From positions 1-5,960 of the forward strand of contig JAFQNU010000204.1 of the NCBI GenBank assembly GCA_017420825.1: DNA of 5,960 nt, given 5' to 3'. The DNA comes from Clostridia bacterium. Its GTDB lineage: Bacteria; Bacillota; Clostridia; UBA1381. The position numbers were made by a program, and so were the translations under genes. The notes under the pieces are model-generated. The model searched no databases, had not been told where the DNA came from, and saw only the letters and a list, made by a program, of their open reading frames with translations. This document shows, piece by piece, positions 1-5,541 of the stretch; the stretch's first letter is position 1; each line of letters begins with the position of its first letter.

Positions 1-567
1 TTCTTTTATAACATTAACTTTACCTGTTGCATAATCAAATTTTGTTTCAACATAGGTAAATCCGTTAATACGAGAAATAATCTGAGCAGCGTCTTTTCCA
101 AGACCGTTAAGAATAACTCTTAGAGGTTCTTTTCTTGCTCTGTTAGCACTTCTTGCAATACCGATAGCACCTTCAGCAGCAGCAAAAGATTCGTGACCTG
201 CAAGGAAAGCAAAACATTTTGTTTCTTCTCTTAAAAGCATAGCGCCGAGATTTCCATGTCCGATACCAACCTTTCTGTCATCAGCAACAGAACCAGGGAT
301 ACAGAATGACTGCAAGCCAAGACCAATTTTCTCAGCAGCGTCAGCAGCCTTTGTGCAACCGTCTTTAATTGCGATAGCAGCACCCACAATGTATGCCCAG
401 CAAGCATTTTCAAAGCAGATAGGCTGAATGCTCTTTACCATGTTATATACATCAACGCCCTTGTCATCACAGATTTGTTTAGCCTCTTCAATTGAAGAAA
501 TTCCGTGCTTTGCAAGCTCTGCATTGATTTGATCTATTCTTCTTTCATAACTCTCAAATAAAGCCAT
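1..567 (-). CDS. GGGtGRT-family protein, N-terminal 189 residues (3' end beyond the window)
   Basis: The reading frame is open from an ATG at 567 to the window edge, giving 189 residues that begin MALFESYERRIDQIN, which I recognise as the N-terminus of the clostridial GGGtGRT protein family. The family is named for a glycine-rich motif that should lie in the missing C-terminal part, so that motif could not be checked. Visible conserved-looking stretches are GIGHGNLGAML (about residues 101-111) and CFAFLAGHESFAAAEGAIGIA (about 118-138). Cysteines are at 33, 51, 56, 71, 89 and 118. No signal peptide or membrane segment is evident, so it is probably cytosolic. An AGGAGG at 577-582 lies 9 nt before the ATG and fixes the start. 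The gene lies 21 nt downstream of the scaffold homologue and is almost certainly co-transcribed with it. Codon choice is biased (many GCT and GGT codons), suggesting high expression. The biochemical function is unknown to me; the pairing suggests a metal or Fe-S link, but that is inference. Confidence 0.85.
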   Translation of the reverse strand, partial: MALFESYERRIDQINAELAKHGISSIEEAKQICDDKGVDVYNMVKSIQPICFENACWAYIVGAAIAIKDGCTKAADAAEKIGLGLQSFCIPGSVADDRKVGIGHGNLGAMLLREETKCFAFLAGHESFAAAEGAIGIARSANRARKEPLRVILNGLGKDAAQIISRINGFTYVETKFDYATGKVNVIKE

Positions 568-588
568 TTCAAATTACCTCCTTATAAA

Positions 589-1284
589 TTATTCATGTCT
601 CGGATCAAGCAATTTTGCGGCGTCATCTACTCTACCATACTGACCGCTTGCCTTTTCGAGAGCCTCGTTTGCATCCATACCCTTAGCAATCATTTCCATC
701 ATCTTGCCAAGATGAACGAATTTATAACCGATAATCTGATTTTCTTCGTCAACTGCAATCTTTGTTATGTAACCTTCTGCAAGCTCAAGGTATCTTGGAC
801 CCTTATCAAGAGTTGCATATGTAGTACCTACCTGTGAACGCAAGCCCTTACCTAAATCCTCAAGACCTGCACCAATTGGTAAGCCGTCCTCTGAGAAAGC
901 TGTCTGAGTACGTCCATAAACGATTTGCAGGAACAATTCTCTCATAGCTGTGTTAATAGCGTCACAAACCAAGTCTGTGTTTAATGCCTCCAGAATTGTC
1001 TTACCAACAAGGATTTCAGATGCCATTGCTGCTGAGTGAGTCATTCCTGAACAGCCAACTGTTTCAACCAGCGCCTCCTGGATAATACCCTCCTTAACAT
1101 TCAATGTCAGCTTACATGTTCCCTGCTGAGGAGCACACCAGCCAATACCGTGTGTCAAGCCTGAAATGTCTTTAATTTCCTTTGCCTGAGTCCATTTTCC
1201 CTCCTGAGGAATGGGAGCAGGACCATGATATGCGCCTTTTGCCAAAGGACACATTGATTCAACTTCACTTGAATATTTCATCAT
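589..1284 (-). CDS. NifU/IscU-like iron-sulfur cluster assembly scaffold homologue
   Basis: This is a 231-residue soluble protein. Residues 45-115 resemble the IscU/NifU N-terminal fold: KLTLNVKEGIIQEALVETVGCSGMTHSAAM matches the IscU stretch around its second active cysteine, followed by an ILVGKTILEAL-like helix. IscU-type scaffolds assemble Fe-S clusters on three conserved cysteines. Here cysteines are at 12, 50, 57, 78 and 107. By eye, only Cys78 falls on a canonical position; the first (PxCGD) and third (HCS) IscU motifs are not seen. At 231 residues it is much longer than IscU (about 130), with an extra C-terminal region (about 150-231) containing a helix-rich HLGKMMEMIAKGMDANEALEKA segment. 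Two tandem ATG codons (1284 and 1281) are possible starts; the ribosome site favours 1281. It is the first gene of an operon with the GGGtGRT gene. Databases usually call this family an Fe-S scaffold protein; actual cluster assembly by it is unproven. Confidence 0.8.
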   Translation of the reverse strand: MMKYSSEVESMCPLAKGAYHGPAPIPQEGKWTQAKEIKDISGLTHGIGWCAPQQGTCKLTLNVKEGIIQEALVETVGCSGMTHSAAMASEILVGKTILEALNTDLVCDAINTAMRELFLQIVYGRTQTAFSEDGLPIGAGLEDLGKGLRSQVGTTYATLDKGPRYLELAEGYITKIAVDEENQIIGYKFVHLGKMMEMIAKGMDANEALEKASGQYGRVDDAAKLLDPRHE

Positions 1285-1289
1285 TTATT

Positions 1290-1296
1290 CTCCTTT
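1290..1296 (-). promoter_or_regulatory. Ribosome binding site of the scaffold gene, with tandem ATG starts
   Basis: Read on the minus strand this is AAAGGAG. It lies 5 nt before the ATG at 1284 and 8 nt before the next ATG at 1281. The usual 7-9 nt spacing favours the second ATG, which would give a 230-residue protein starting MKYSSEVES. Confidence 0.7.
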
Positions 1297-1308
1297 CAGA
1301 AAATCTAT

Positions 1309-1335
1309 TTATATTATACAACACCTTATATTATA
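1309..1335 (-). repeat. Tandem copies of a -10-like 10-mer, period 17
   Basis: The minus strand contains TATAATATAA twice, at 1326-1335 and 1309-1318, exactly 17 nt apart. The upstream copy is the -10 region of the scaffold promoter; the downstream copy lies in the presumed leader. The second copy has no good -35 at the right distance. It could be a secondary start site or simply chance in very AT-rich DNA. Confidence 0.5.
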
Positions 1336-1357
1336 ACATATTTTTTAAATATTGCAA
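1330..1357 (-). promoter_or_regulatory. Extended -10 sigma-A promoter for the scaffold-GGGtGRT operon
   Basis: On the minus strand a perfect TATAAT (1330-1335) is preceded by TGT at 1336-1338, giving an extended TGnTATAAT. A weak -35, TTGCAA (1352-1357, 4 of 6 consensus positions), sits 16 nt upstream. Transcription would start near 1323, leaving a leader of about 40 nt with no evident riboswitch or attenuator. The perfect extended -10 suggests strong expression, in line with the biased codons of both genes. Confidence 0.75.
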
Positions 1358-1367
1358 TAACAAATTT

Positions 1368-1418
1368 CAAAAATTATCCCCTCATACAAAAAATATGAGG
1401 GGAATTGTGATATTTTTG
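1368..1418 (-). terminator. Rho-independent terminator of the GntR-ABC operon
   Basis: A 9-bp perfect stem, CCCCTCATA (1378-1386) pairing with TATGAGGGG (1394-1402), encloses a 7-nt loop. On the minus strand it is followed by a T-rich run ending at 1368 and preceded by a matching A-rich run (1412-1418), so the outer arms can also pair. It lies about 30 nt past the stop codon of the membrane subunit gene and ends only about 10 nt before the -35 of the next operon, so it insulates the two minus-strand units. No plus-strand gene is seen upstream that would use it in the other direction. Confidence 0.88.
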
Positions 1419-1432
1419 ACAAAAAATACAAA

Positions 1433-3469
1433 TCAACTTATCTGTTCAACTGTAACTGTCGGCACATCCCAATTATCATCAGCAGTATTCAGGAATTTTT
1501 GCATATGTGTAAATACCGACATAGGCAATGGCTGGAGATTTTTGCCCGAAAAATTAAACCTTGATAATACATTATCACTGTTGTCATAGAAAACAACCTC
1601 CATGTAATGCACAACCTTATCTCCGTTTTCCATTGGATTTCCGTCAATCCATTCGTAATATTCACTAAAATCGTAAAGCTCTTTTATTTCATTACGGTCT
1701 GTAATTTTTGTTTCGTAATTTCTGCCGTTTATTCTGAGTCTTGCATATGCCACATCATCAACAGAAATCATCTTGTCATACAATCCGTATTCCTTTAGGA
1801 GTGCAATTGTATTGGTATATTCAGGAGATATTACAAATGCCGTAGTCTGTTCAAGCTTTGCTCTCTCGATATTCGCAGGCGGAGGATTTCCGTCCTTATC
1901 GTACAGCTCACATATATAGTTTATACTAATTCTTGTTGCCCCTGTGTTATATGCAAAAATATGCTCAAAGCTTACATTTTCAATATCCTTATAAATAGCT
2001 TCAATAATGGCTTTTGCTCTCTCATTATCTATTGTATATACCTCTAACAGCTCTGTTTCTCCATGTCCCTTTTTCTTTCTGTTACTGTTTATCCCAACTG
2101 ATACAATATTCTTTTTAACACTATTTAAAAGGTGCCAGTTATTCTTTTTCATCTGTTCGGTAAGATATATGTCCTCTAACAGCTCATTATCCTCTTCATA
2201 ACGAAGATAATATTCTCTTTTCAGCGTTTTACCGTTTTTAAGCTTGTATATTACAGGCAGTCGGTTTCCCCTGCCATTATTCAAACGGTTTCTCTTAGTG
2301 GTAAGATGTCTGTGCAATGAAATAATATTTTCTATATCTTCTTTCTCGGTAAACAAATAGTCAGCCTCCGCATTTTCATTTTTTAACAAGTATTCCTTAC
2401 CTTCAACATATATAGCGCTTCTATGCTCCTGTAATGAAGCCTTTGTAATATCTACCGATACTATTTCATCAATTTTCGGAACACGTCTTTCAAATCCTGT
2501 CAAATCGTATCTTACAACCACAAATAACGCAACAACTGCAAGCACATATATCGCATAAGGTCTCCAGATGCCCTTTAGAGTGAATGCATTTTTTGAAAGC
2601 ATATAAGATACAGTAACACCTATAATACCAAACGGAATCATATAGAATATACTGTTAAGACGGTATATTCCGTACAGATAGAAATATCCCAAAAATCCGA
2701 AAAACACTGCTACACTTCCAATAAATACAGGCTTTAAAAACTCAAAGGATATAATGTCTCCGTTTGTTTCAAGCCGTCTTTTGTCATAGAGCAATCCTGA
2801 TACAATAAACAAGGCAAGGTTAACCGCAAAATATCCCAGCATAAAGCCATTTACCTCATTAACTGTAAAATCTTCAAACATAAAGAGGTTAGTCTCTGTC
2901 CATAAACCATAAACATTCAGCTCAAGAAATGACTTTAGAATTAATTCGGTATAGAACGGAAATCCGATAAATAAACCTCCGAATACTATTGCCGAAATTG
3001 TATTTCCTGTTATCATCGAACCGAGAGTCGCACCCGACATTGTTACAGTCATGAGAATTACGCCTGACAAAAACATTTCACACACATCTAAAAATTCGGT
3101 TGTGTCACTTAACAATATGTATATAGCGCTTATAAAATACATTATAAGCATAGGTATCAAAATCAAGCTGTATGCAGATATCACACTTGTCGTAAAATGA
3201 GTGCGTCTTTTTATGGGAAATGCATGCATACATGTTACACTACCGCTTGAATTGAGATAGGAAAATACTATTGCAGGCAGAACCGAACAGGTAAGTGCAC
3301 TTAACACATTAATAACAATATATCCATCACGCAAAAAACCGTTGTAATCAGTCATAGGCAAAACCACAAGTATCAGATATAAAACAACATACGCCGCAGA
3401 TACCCACCAAAACCTCTTCAGGTTTGCCTTAAAAAGTGTTATATTAAAGAATGATGTTTTCAAGCTCAT
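1433..3469 (-). CDS. ABC exporter membrane subunit with a large C-terminal external domain
   Basis: This 678-residue protein starts MSLKTSFFNITLFKANLKRFWW. The frame stays open upstream to 3580, but the start at 3469 is chosen because GGGAGG lies 8 nt before it and the extension would overlap the ATPase gene heavily. Hydrophobic segments lie at about 20-38, 50-72, 94-120, 131-153, 157-180, 207-228, 247-268, 271-291 and 302-320. Basic loops (IKRRTHF near 86-92, YDKRRLE near 228-234, LSKNAFTLKG near 291-300) fit nine segments with the N-terminus inside. That places residues 321-678 outside the membrane, an unusually large tail for an ABC-2-type subunit. The tail seems internally repeated: ISVD-type starts at about 336 and 568, each followed by a T-[DE]-x-x-[DE]-I helix. 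It resembles permeases of GntR/YtrA-linked exporters carrying a DUF6449-like tail; that name is from memory. Being the only membrane gene in the cassette, it probably homodimerises. The substrate is unknown. Confidence 0.82.
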   Translation of the reverse strand: MSLKTSFFNITLFKANLKRFWWVSAAYVVLYLILVVLPMTDYNGFLRDGYIVINVLSALTCSVLPAIVFSYLNSSGSVTCMHAFPIKRRTHFTTSVISAYSLILIPMLIMYFISAIYILLSDTTEFLDVCEMFLSGVILMTVTMSGATLGSMITGNTISAIVFGGLFIGFPFYTELILKSFLELNVYGLWTETNLFMFEDFTVNEVNGFMLGYFAVNLALFIVSGLLYDKRRLETNGDIISFEFLKPVFIGSVAVFFGFLGYFYLYGIYRLNSIFYMIPFGIIGVTVSYMLSKNAFTLKGIWRPYAIYVLAVVALFVVVRYDLTGFERRVPKIDEIVSVDITKASLQEHRSAIYVEGKEYLLKNENAEADYLFTEKEDIENIISLHRHLTTKRNRLNNGRGNRLPVIYKLKNGKTLKREYYLRYEEDNELLEDIYLTEQMKKNNWHLLNSVKKNIVSVGINSNRKKKGHGETELLEVYTIDNERAKAIIEAIYKDIENVSFEHIFAYNTGATRISINYICELYDKDGNPPPANIERAKLEQTTAFVISPEYTNTIALLKEYGLYDKMISVDDVAYARLRINGRNYETKITDRNEIKELYDFSEYYEWIDGNPMENGDKVVHYMEVVFYDNSDNVLSRFNFSGKNLQPLPMSVFTHMQKFLNTADDNWDVPTVTVEQIS

Positions 3470-4343
3470 ATCCAAGACCTCCCAACTCGTAAATAAATAC
3501 TTCCTCCAAAGTAAGCGGTAAAATATCACAGATAATCGGATTATACTTTTTAATCGACTGTAAAATCTGCTCCGAATCACCCTTTGCTATCAGGGTTACA
3601 ACACTCCCAAACGCAGAAGAATGAAGAATTTGAATATTCTCTTCCAATCCTTTTGGAAATCCGTCTGCAAAGGCGGTCTGTATTTTATGTATGTTTCCTT
3701 TAACATCATCAAGAGACTTTTGCAGCACAACCTTACCGCCAAACATTATCCCCACATGGTCGCAGACATCCTCAAGCTCTCTTAAGTTGTGACTTGAAAT
3801 TAATACCGTTGTACCATTCTCCGCAACATCGGATAACACAAGACTCCATACATTTTTTCTCATAACAGGGTCAAGTCCGTCAACAGGCTCATCTAAAATC
3901 ATAACATTCGGACGTGTGCAGATACCAAGCCAAAACGCAACCTGCTTTTGCATACCCTTTGATAAACGTCTTATTTTCCTCTTTTCATCAATTTTAAATA
4001 TCTCCTTGAGCTTTTCATACCTCGACCAGCTCCATTCAGGGTAAATTTGTGAGTACATTTTTGCCGCCGCCCTTATGGAATATGACGAATAAAAGAACAA
4101 CTCATCACTTATATATATTAATCTCTGCTTAATATCAGTGTTTTCATATACCGCTTCCCCATCTATTGTTATTTCTCCGCAATCAGGACGATAAATTCCG
4201 CATAAATTTTTTATTATTGTGGTCTTTCCTGCACCATTCGGACCTATAAGACCATATACACAGCCTTTTTTTACATTCAACGACAGCTCATCAAGCGCCT
4301 TAAATTCTCCGAATGTTTTAGTTACATTACTGACATTAATCAT
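3444..4343 (-). CDS. ABC transporter ATP-binding protein, YtrB/BcrA-like
   Basis: This 299-residue nucleotide-binding subunit should power the exporter whose membrane subunit is the next gene. Walker A GPNGAGKTT is at residues 34-42, the ABC signature is LSKGM at 127-131, Walker B is VMILDEP at 147-153 with catalytic Glu152, the D-loop GLDP is at 156-159, and the switch histidine is His185 in LISSHNLRELED. The Q-loop position reads LIYISDE (about 75-81), with no glutamine, and the signature departs from LSGGQ; both occur in the exporter group that includes B. subtilis YtrB and BcrA. The C-terminal 90 residues are the usual variable tail. An AGGAGG at 4352-4357 lies 8 nt before the ATG. The start overlaps the end of the regulator gene by 8 nt, and the end overlaps the membrane subunit by 26 nt, so the three are one operon. 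All catalytic residues look intact. The substrate cannot be told from sequence. Confidence 0.93.
   Translation of the reverse strand: MINVSNVTKTFGEFKALDELSLNVKKGCVYGLIGPNGAGKTTIIKNLCGIYRPDCGEITIDGEAVYENTDIKQRLIYISDELFFYSSYSIRAAAKMYSQIYPEWSWSRYEKLKEIFKIDEKRKIRRLSKGMQKQVAFWLGICTRPNVMILDEPVDGLDPVMRKNVWSLVLSDVAENGTTVLISSHNLRELEDVCDHVGIMFGGKVVLQKSLDDVKGNIHKIQTAFADGFPKGLEENIQILHSSAFGSVVTLIAKGDSEQILQSIKKYNPIICDILPLTLEEVFIYELGGLGYELENIIL
3478..3483 (-). promoter_or_regulatory. Ribosome binding site fixing the membrane subunit start
   Basis: GGGAGG on the minus strand lies 8 nt before the ATG at 3469, inside the end of the ATPase gene. It rules in the MSLKT start over the ATG at 3580 and implies translational coupling through a 26-nt gene overlap. 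Confidence 0.8.
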
Positions 4344-4710
4344 CGCTTTCTCCTCCTTTATAATAGTGGTTTATAATTTTGTCAAGCCGTTCCTTTTCAA
4401 AGCCGAGAAAATAAAGCTCCCGGACAATTTCACCCAATGTCGTTGTGAGTTCGGGGATTTTTGAATTTGCGCCGTCAGGCATTTTTACAAAATATCCCTT
4501 TGCAGGCTTTGAGAATATGTATCCCTCAAGCTCAAGATTTTTGTATGCCTTTTGAATAGTATTAGGGTTTATCGCAAGCTGTGATGCCAGCTCTCTGACT
4601 GACGGCACTTTGTCATCTTCCTTTAAATATCCCCCTATTATCAGATTTTTCATCTTTTCTGTTATCTGCTCGTGTAATGGTCGGCTGTCCTTGGAACTTA
4701 AAACTATCAT
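4336..4710 (-). CDS. GntR-family transcriptional regulator, YtrA subfamily
   Basis: This 124-residue DNA-binding protein has an N-terminal GntR winged helix-turn-helix at about residues 8-77. The recognition region is DKVPSVRELASQLAINPNTIQKAYKNLELEGYIFSKPAKGYFV. The C-terminal part is only about 45 residues, mostly two helices, and lacks the ligand-binding domain of the FadR, HutC or MocR types. This short form is the hallmark of the YtrA subfamily, whose members dimerise through this tail and usually repress a linked ABC transporter operon. It is the first gene of such an operon here, and a 25-bp palindrome covers its own -10 box, so self-repression is likely. The start is supported by AGGAGG at 4717-4722, 6 nt before the ATG. 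The signal that lifts repression is unknown; relatives respond to cell-wall antibiotics, which is knowledge of the family, not something seen here. Confidence 0.93.
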   Translation of the reverse strand: MIVLSSKDSRPLHEQITEKMKNLIIGGYLKEDDKVPSVRELASQLAINPNTIQKAYKNLELEGYIFSKPAKGYFVKMPDGANSKIPELTTTLGEIVRELYFLGFEKERLDKIINHYYKGGESDD

Positions 4711-4731
4711 TTTACCCCTCCTATCGTATCA

Positions 4732-4756
4732 ACTGTACTAATACATATAATACAGT
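4732..4756. promoter_or_regulatory. Palindromic operator, likely site of the GntR/YtrA-type repressor
   Basis: On the plus strand the halves are ACTGTACTA (4732-4740) and TAATACAGT (4748-4756), separated by 7 nt. Eight of nine half-site positions are complementary, including a perfect outer ACTGTA/TACAGT. The right part covers the -10 box (4747-4752) of the operon and the left part runs over the start-site region, so a bound dimer would block RNA polymerase. YtrA-type regulators are known to bind spaced inverted repeats in their own promoters; assignment to this regulator is inferred from position. Confidence 0.72.
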
Positions 4757-4775
4757 ATATTATTCTCTTTGTCAA
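4747..4775 (-). promoter_or_regulatory. Sigma-A promoter of the GntR-ABC operon
   Basis: On the minus strand a perfect -35 TTGACA (4770-4775) and a -10 TATTAT (4747-4752, 5 of 6) are separated by 17 nt. Transcription would start near 4740, giving a leader of about 30 nt before the regulator's ATG. A strong promoter under a palindromic operator fits a repressed, inducible operon. Confidence 0.85.
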
Positions 4776-4823
4776 TACTTTTATTAAAAAAAATTCTGAA
4801 AACCCACTTTTTTTCTCAAATAC

Positions 4824-4840
4824 TGTCAAAAAGCTTGACA
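4824..4840. repeat. Inverted repeat over the -35 of the MgtC/SapB-family promoter
   Basis: TGTCAA (4824-4829) and TTGACA (4835-4840) are perfect inverted copies with a 5-nt spacer. The right half is the -35 box of the plus-strand promoter. The left half would be a perfect -35 on the minus strand, but no -10 lies at the proper distance, so a second promoter is unlikely. It may be a regulator site, or a coincidence caused by the -35 sequence. Confidence 0.5.
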
Positions 4841-4863
4841 TTCACAGAAAAATTTAGTATTAT
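4835..4863 (+). promoter_or_regulatory. Sigma-A promoter of the MgtC/SapB-family gene
   Basis: A perfect -35 TTGACA (4835-4840) and a -10 TATTAT (4858-4863) are separated by 17 nt. The start site would be near 4870, so the leader is only about 24 nt and contains the AGGAGG at 4881-4886, 7 nt before the ATG. There is no room for a magnesium-sensing leader such as an M-box or the Salmonella mgtC leader. Confidence 0.83.
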
Positions 4864-4893
4864 ACTATAATAATAATCACAGGAGGTTTCATA

Positions 4894-5541
4894 ATGGGCT
4901 ATATTCCATATTTAATAAGGTTGATTTTATCAGTAATAATCGGAGGCTTAATTGGATTAGAGAGGAGCGAGAGCAATCATGAGGCAGGCCTGCGTACTCA
5001 TATCCTTGTGTGTCTTGGTTCAGCATCGGTGATGATACTAAGCTGTCTTATTTCTGCTGATAATGGAAATATAAATGACATAACCCGAATGGGAGCACAG
5101 GTTATAAGCGGAATAGGCTTTTTAGGCGCAGGAAGTATTATTTTTGATAAAACTCACAACAAAATAAAAGGTATAACCACTGCCGCAGGTATATGGACAA
5201 CTGCCTGTATAGGCTTAGTTCTGGGAATGGGTTATTACCTTATTGCAATATTTATATTCCTTTTAATGATATTTGCCATGCTTGGTTTAAAATCATTGAC
5301 AAAAAAACTTCATTTAAAAACCAATTATTATAATCTGCATATTACAGTTGATGAAATGCAAAAAATTGATAACATAAATGAGCTGTTAAAGTCTTCCCGA
5401 CTTGATATCATATCGTTTTCATCAAAGAAAAATGACAGCTTATACATTCTTGACTATGAGTTAGAAACAAATTCTGTATGTACCAAATCTGAACTCATAG
5501 AATTACTTTTACCATACTATGAAAGTATATCAGTATCATGA
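4894..5541 (+). CDS. MgtC/SapB-family inner membrane protein
   Basis: This 215-residue protein has an N-terminal membrane domain of the MgtC/SapB type. The family marks are GGLIGLERSESNHEAGLRTH (about 17-36), RMGAQVISGIGFLGAGSIIF (about 65-84) and KIKGITTAAGIWTTACIGL (about 90-108). Hydrophobic segments lie at about 4-22, 37-55, 66-84, 96-112 and 114-133. After a basic stretch (KSLTKKLHLK), residues 145-215 form a soluble tail that is probably cytosolic and ACT-like, as in longer family members. The length is near the usual 215-235. In Salmonella and Mycobacterium, MgtC supports growth at low magnesium and inside macrophages, and the Salmonella protein inhibits the F1Fo ATP synthase. Gut anaerobes carry homologues of unknown role, so a function in ion balance is only inferred. 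It is divergent from the GntR-ABC operon, with its own promoter. The symbol mgtC is not assigned because orthology is uncertain. Confidence 0.92.
   Translation: MGYIPYLIRLILSVIIGGLIGLERSESNHEAGLRTHILVCLGSASVMILSCLISADNGNINDITRMGAQVISGIGFLGAGSIIFDKTHNKIKGITTAAGIWTTACIGLVLGMGYYLIAIFIFLLMIFAMLGLKSLTKKLHLKTNYYNLHITVDEMQKIDNINELLKSSRLDIISFSSKKNDSLYILDYELETNSVCTKSELIELLLPYYESISVS

Noticed and set aside
231..413. Small minus-strand frame within the GGGtGRT gene
   Set aside because: It is an alternative frame of a clearly recognisable gene on the same strand and has no signals of its own.
595..837. Open frame of 80 codons on the plus strand
   Set aside because: It is antisense to the well-supported scaffold gene and has no ribosome site or recognisable motif.
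1182..1589. Open frame of 135 codons on the plus strand
   Set aside because: It runs antisense across the scaffold gene start, its promoter, the terminator and the end of the membrane subunit gene, has no ribosome site and resembles no family.
3470..3580. N-terminal extension of the membrane subunit from an ATG at 3580
   Set aside because: The extension would lie inside the ATPase gene, has no good ribosome site, and gives a basic stretch unlike family N-termini. The ATG at 3469 has GGGAGG at the right distance and starts a typical MSLKTSFFN sequence.
4776..4823. Further promoter or small gene in the AT-rich stretch between the divergent promoters
   Set aside because: The minus-strand TTGACA at 4824-4829 has no -10 at 16-18 nt; the stretch is mainly A and T runs with no open frame or hairpin of note.
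4864..4893. Magnesium riboswitch or leader peptide before the MgtC-family gene
   Set aside because: The promoter lies so close that the leader is only about 24 nt, far too short for an M-box or an mgtC-type regulatory leader.
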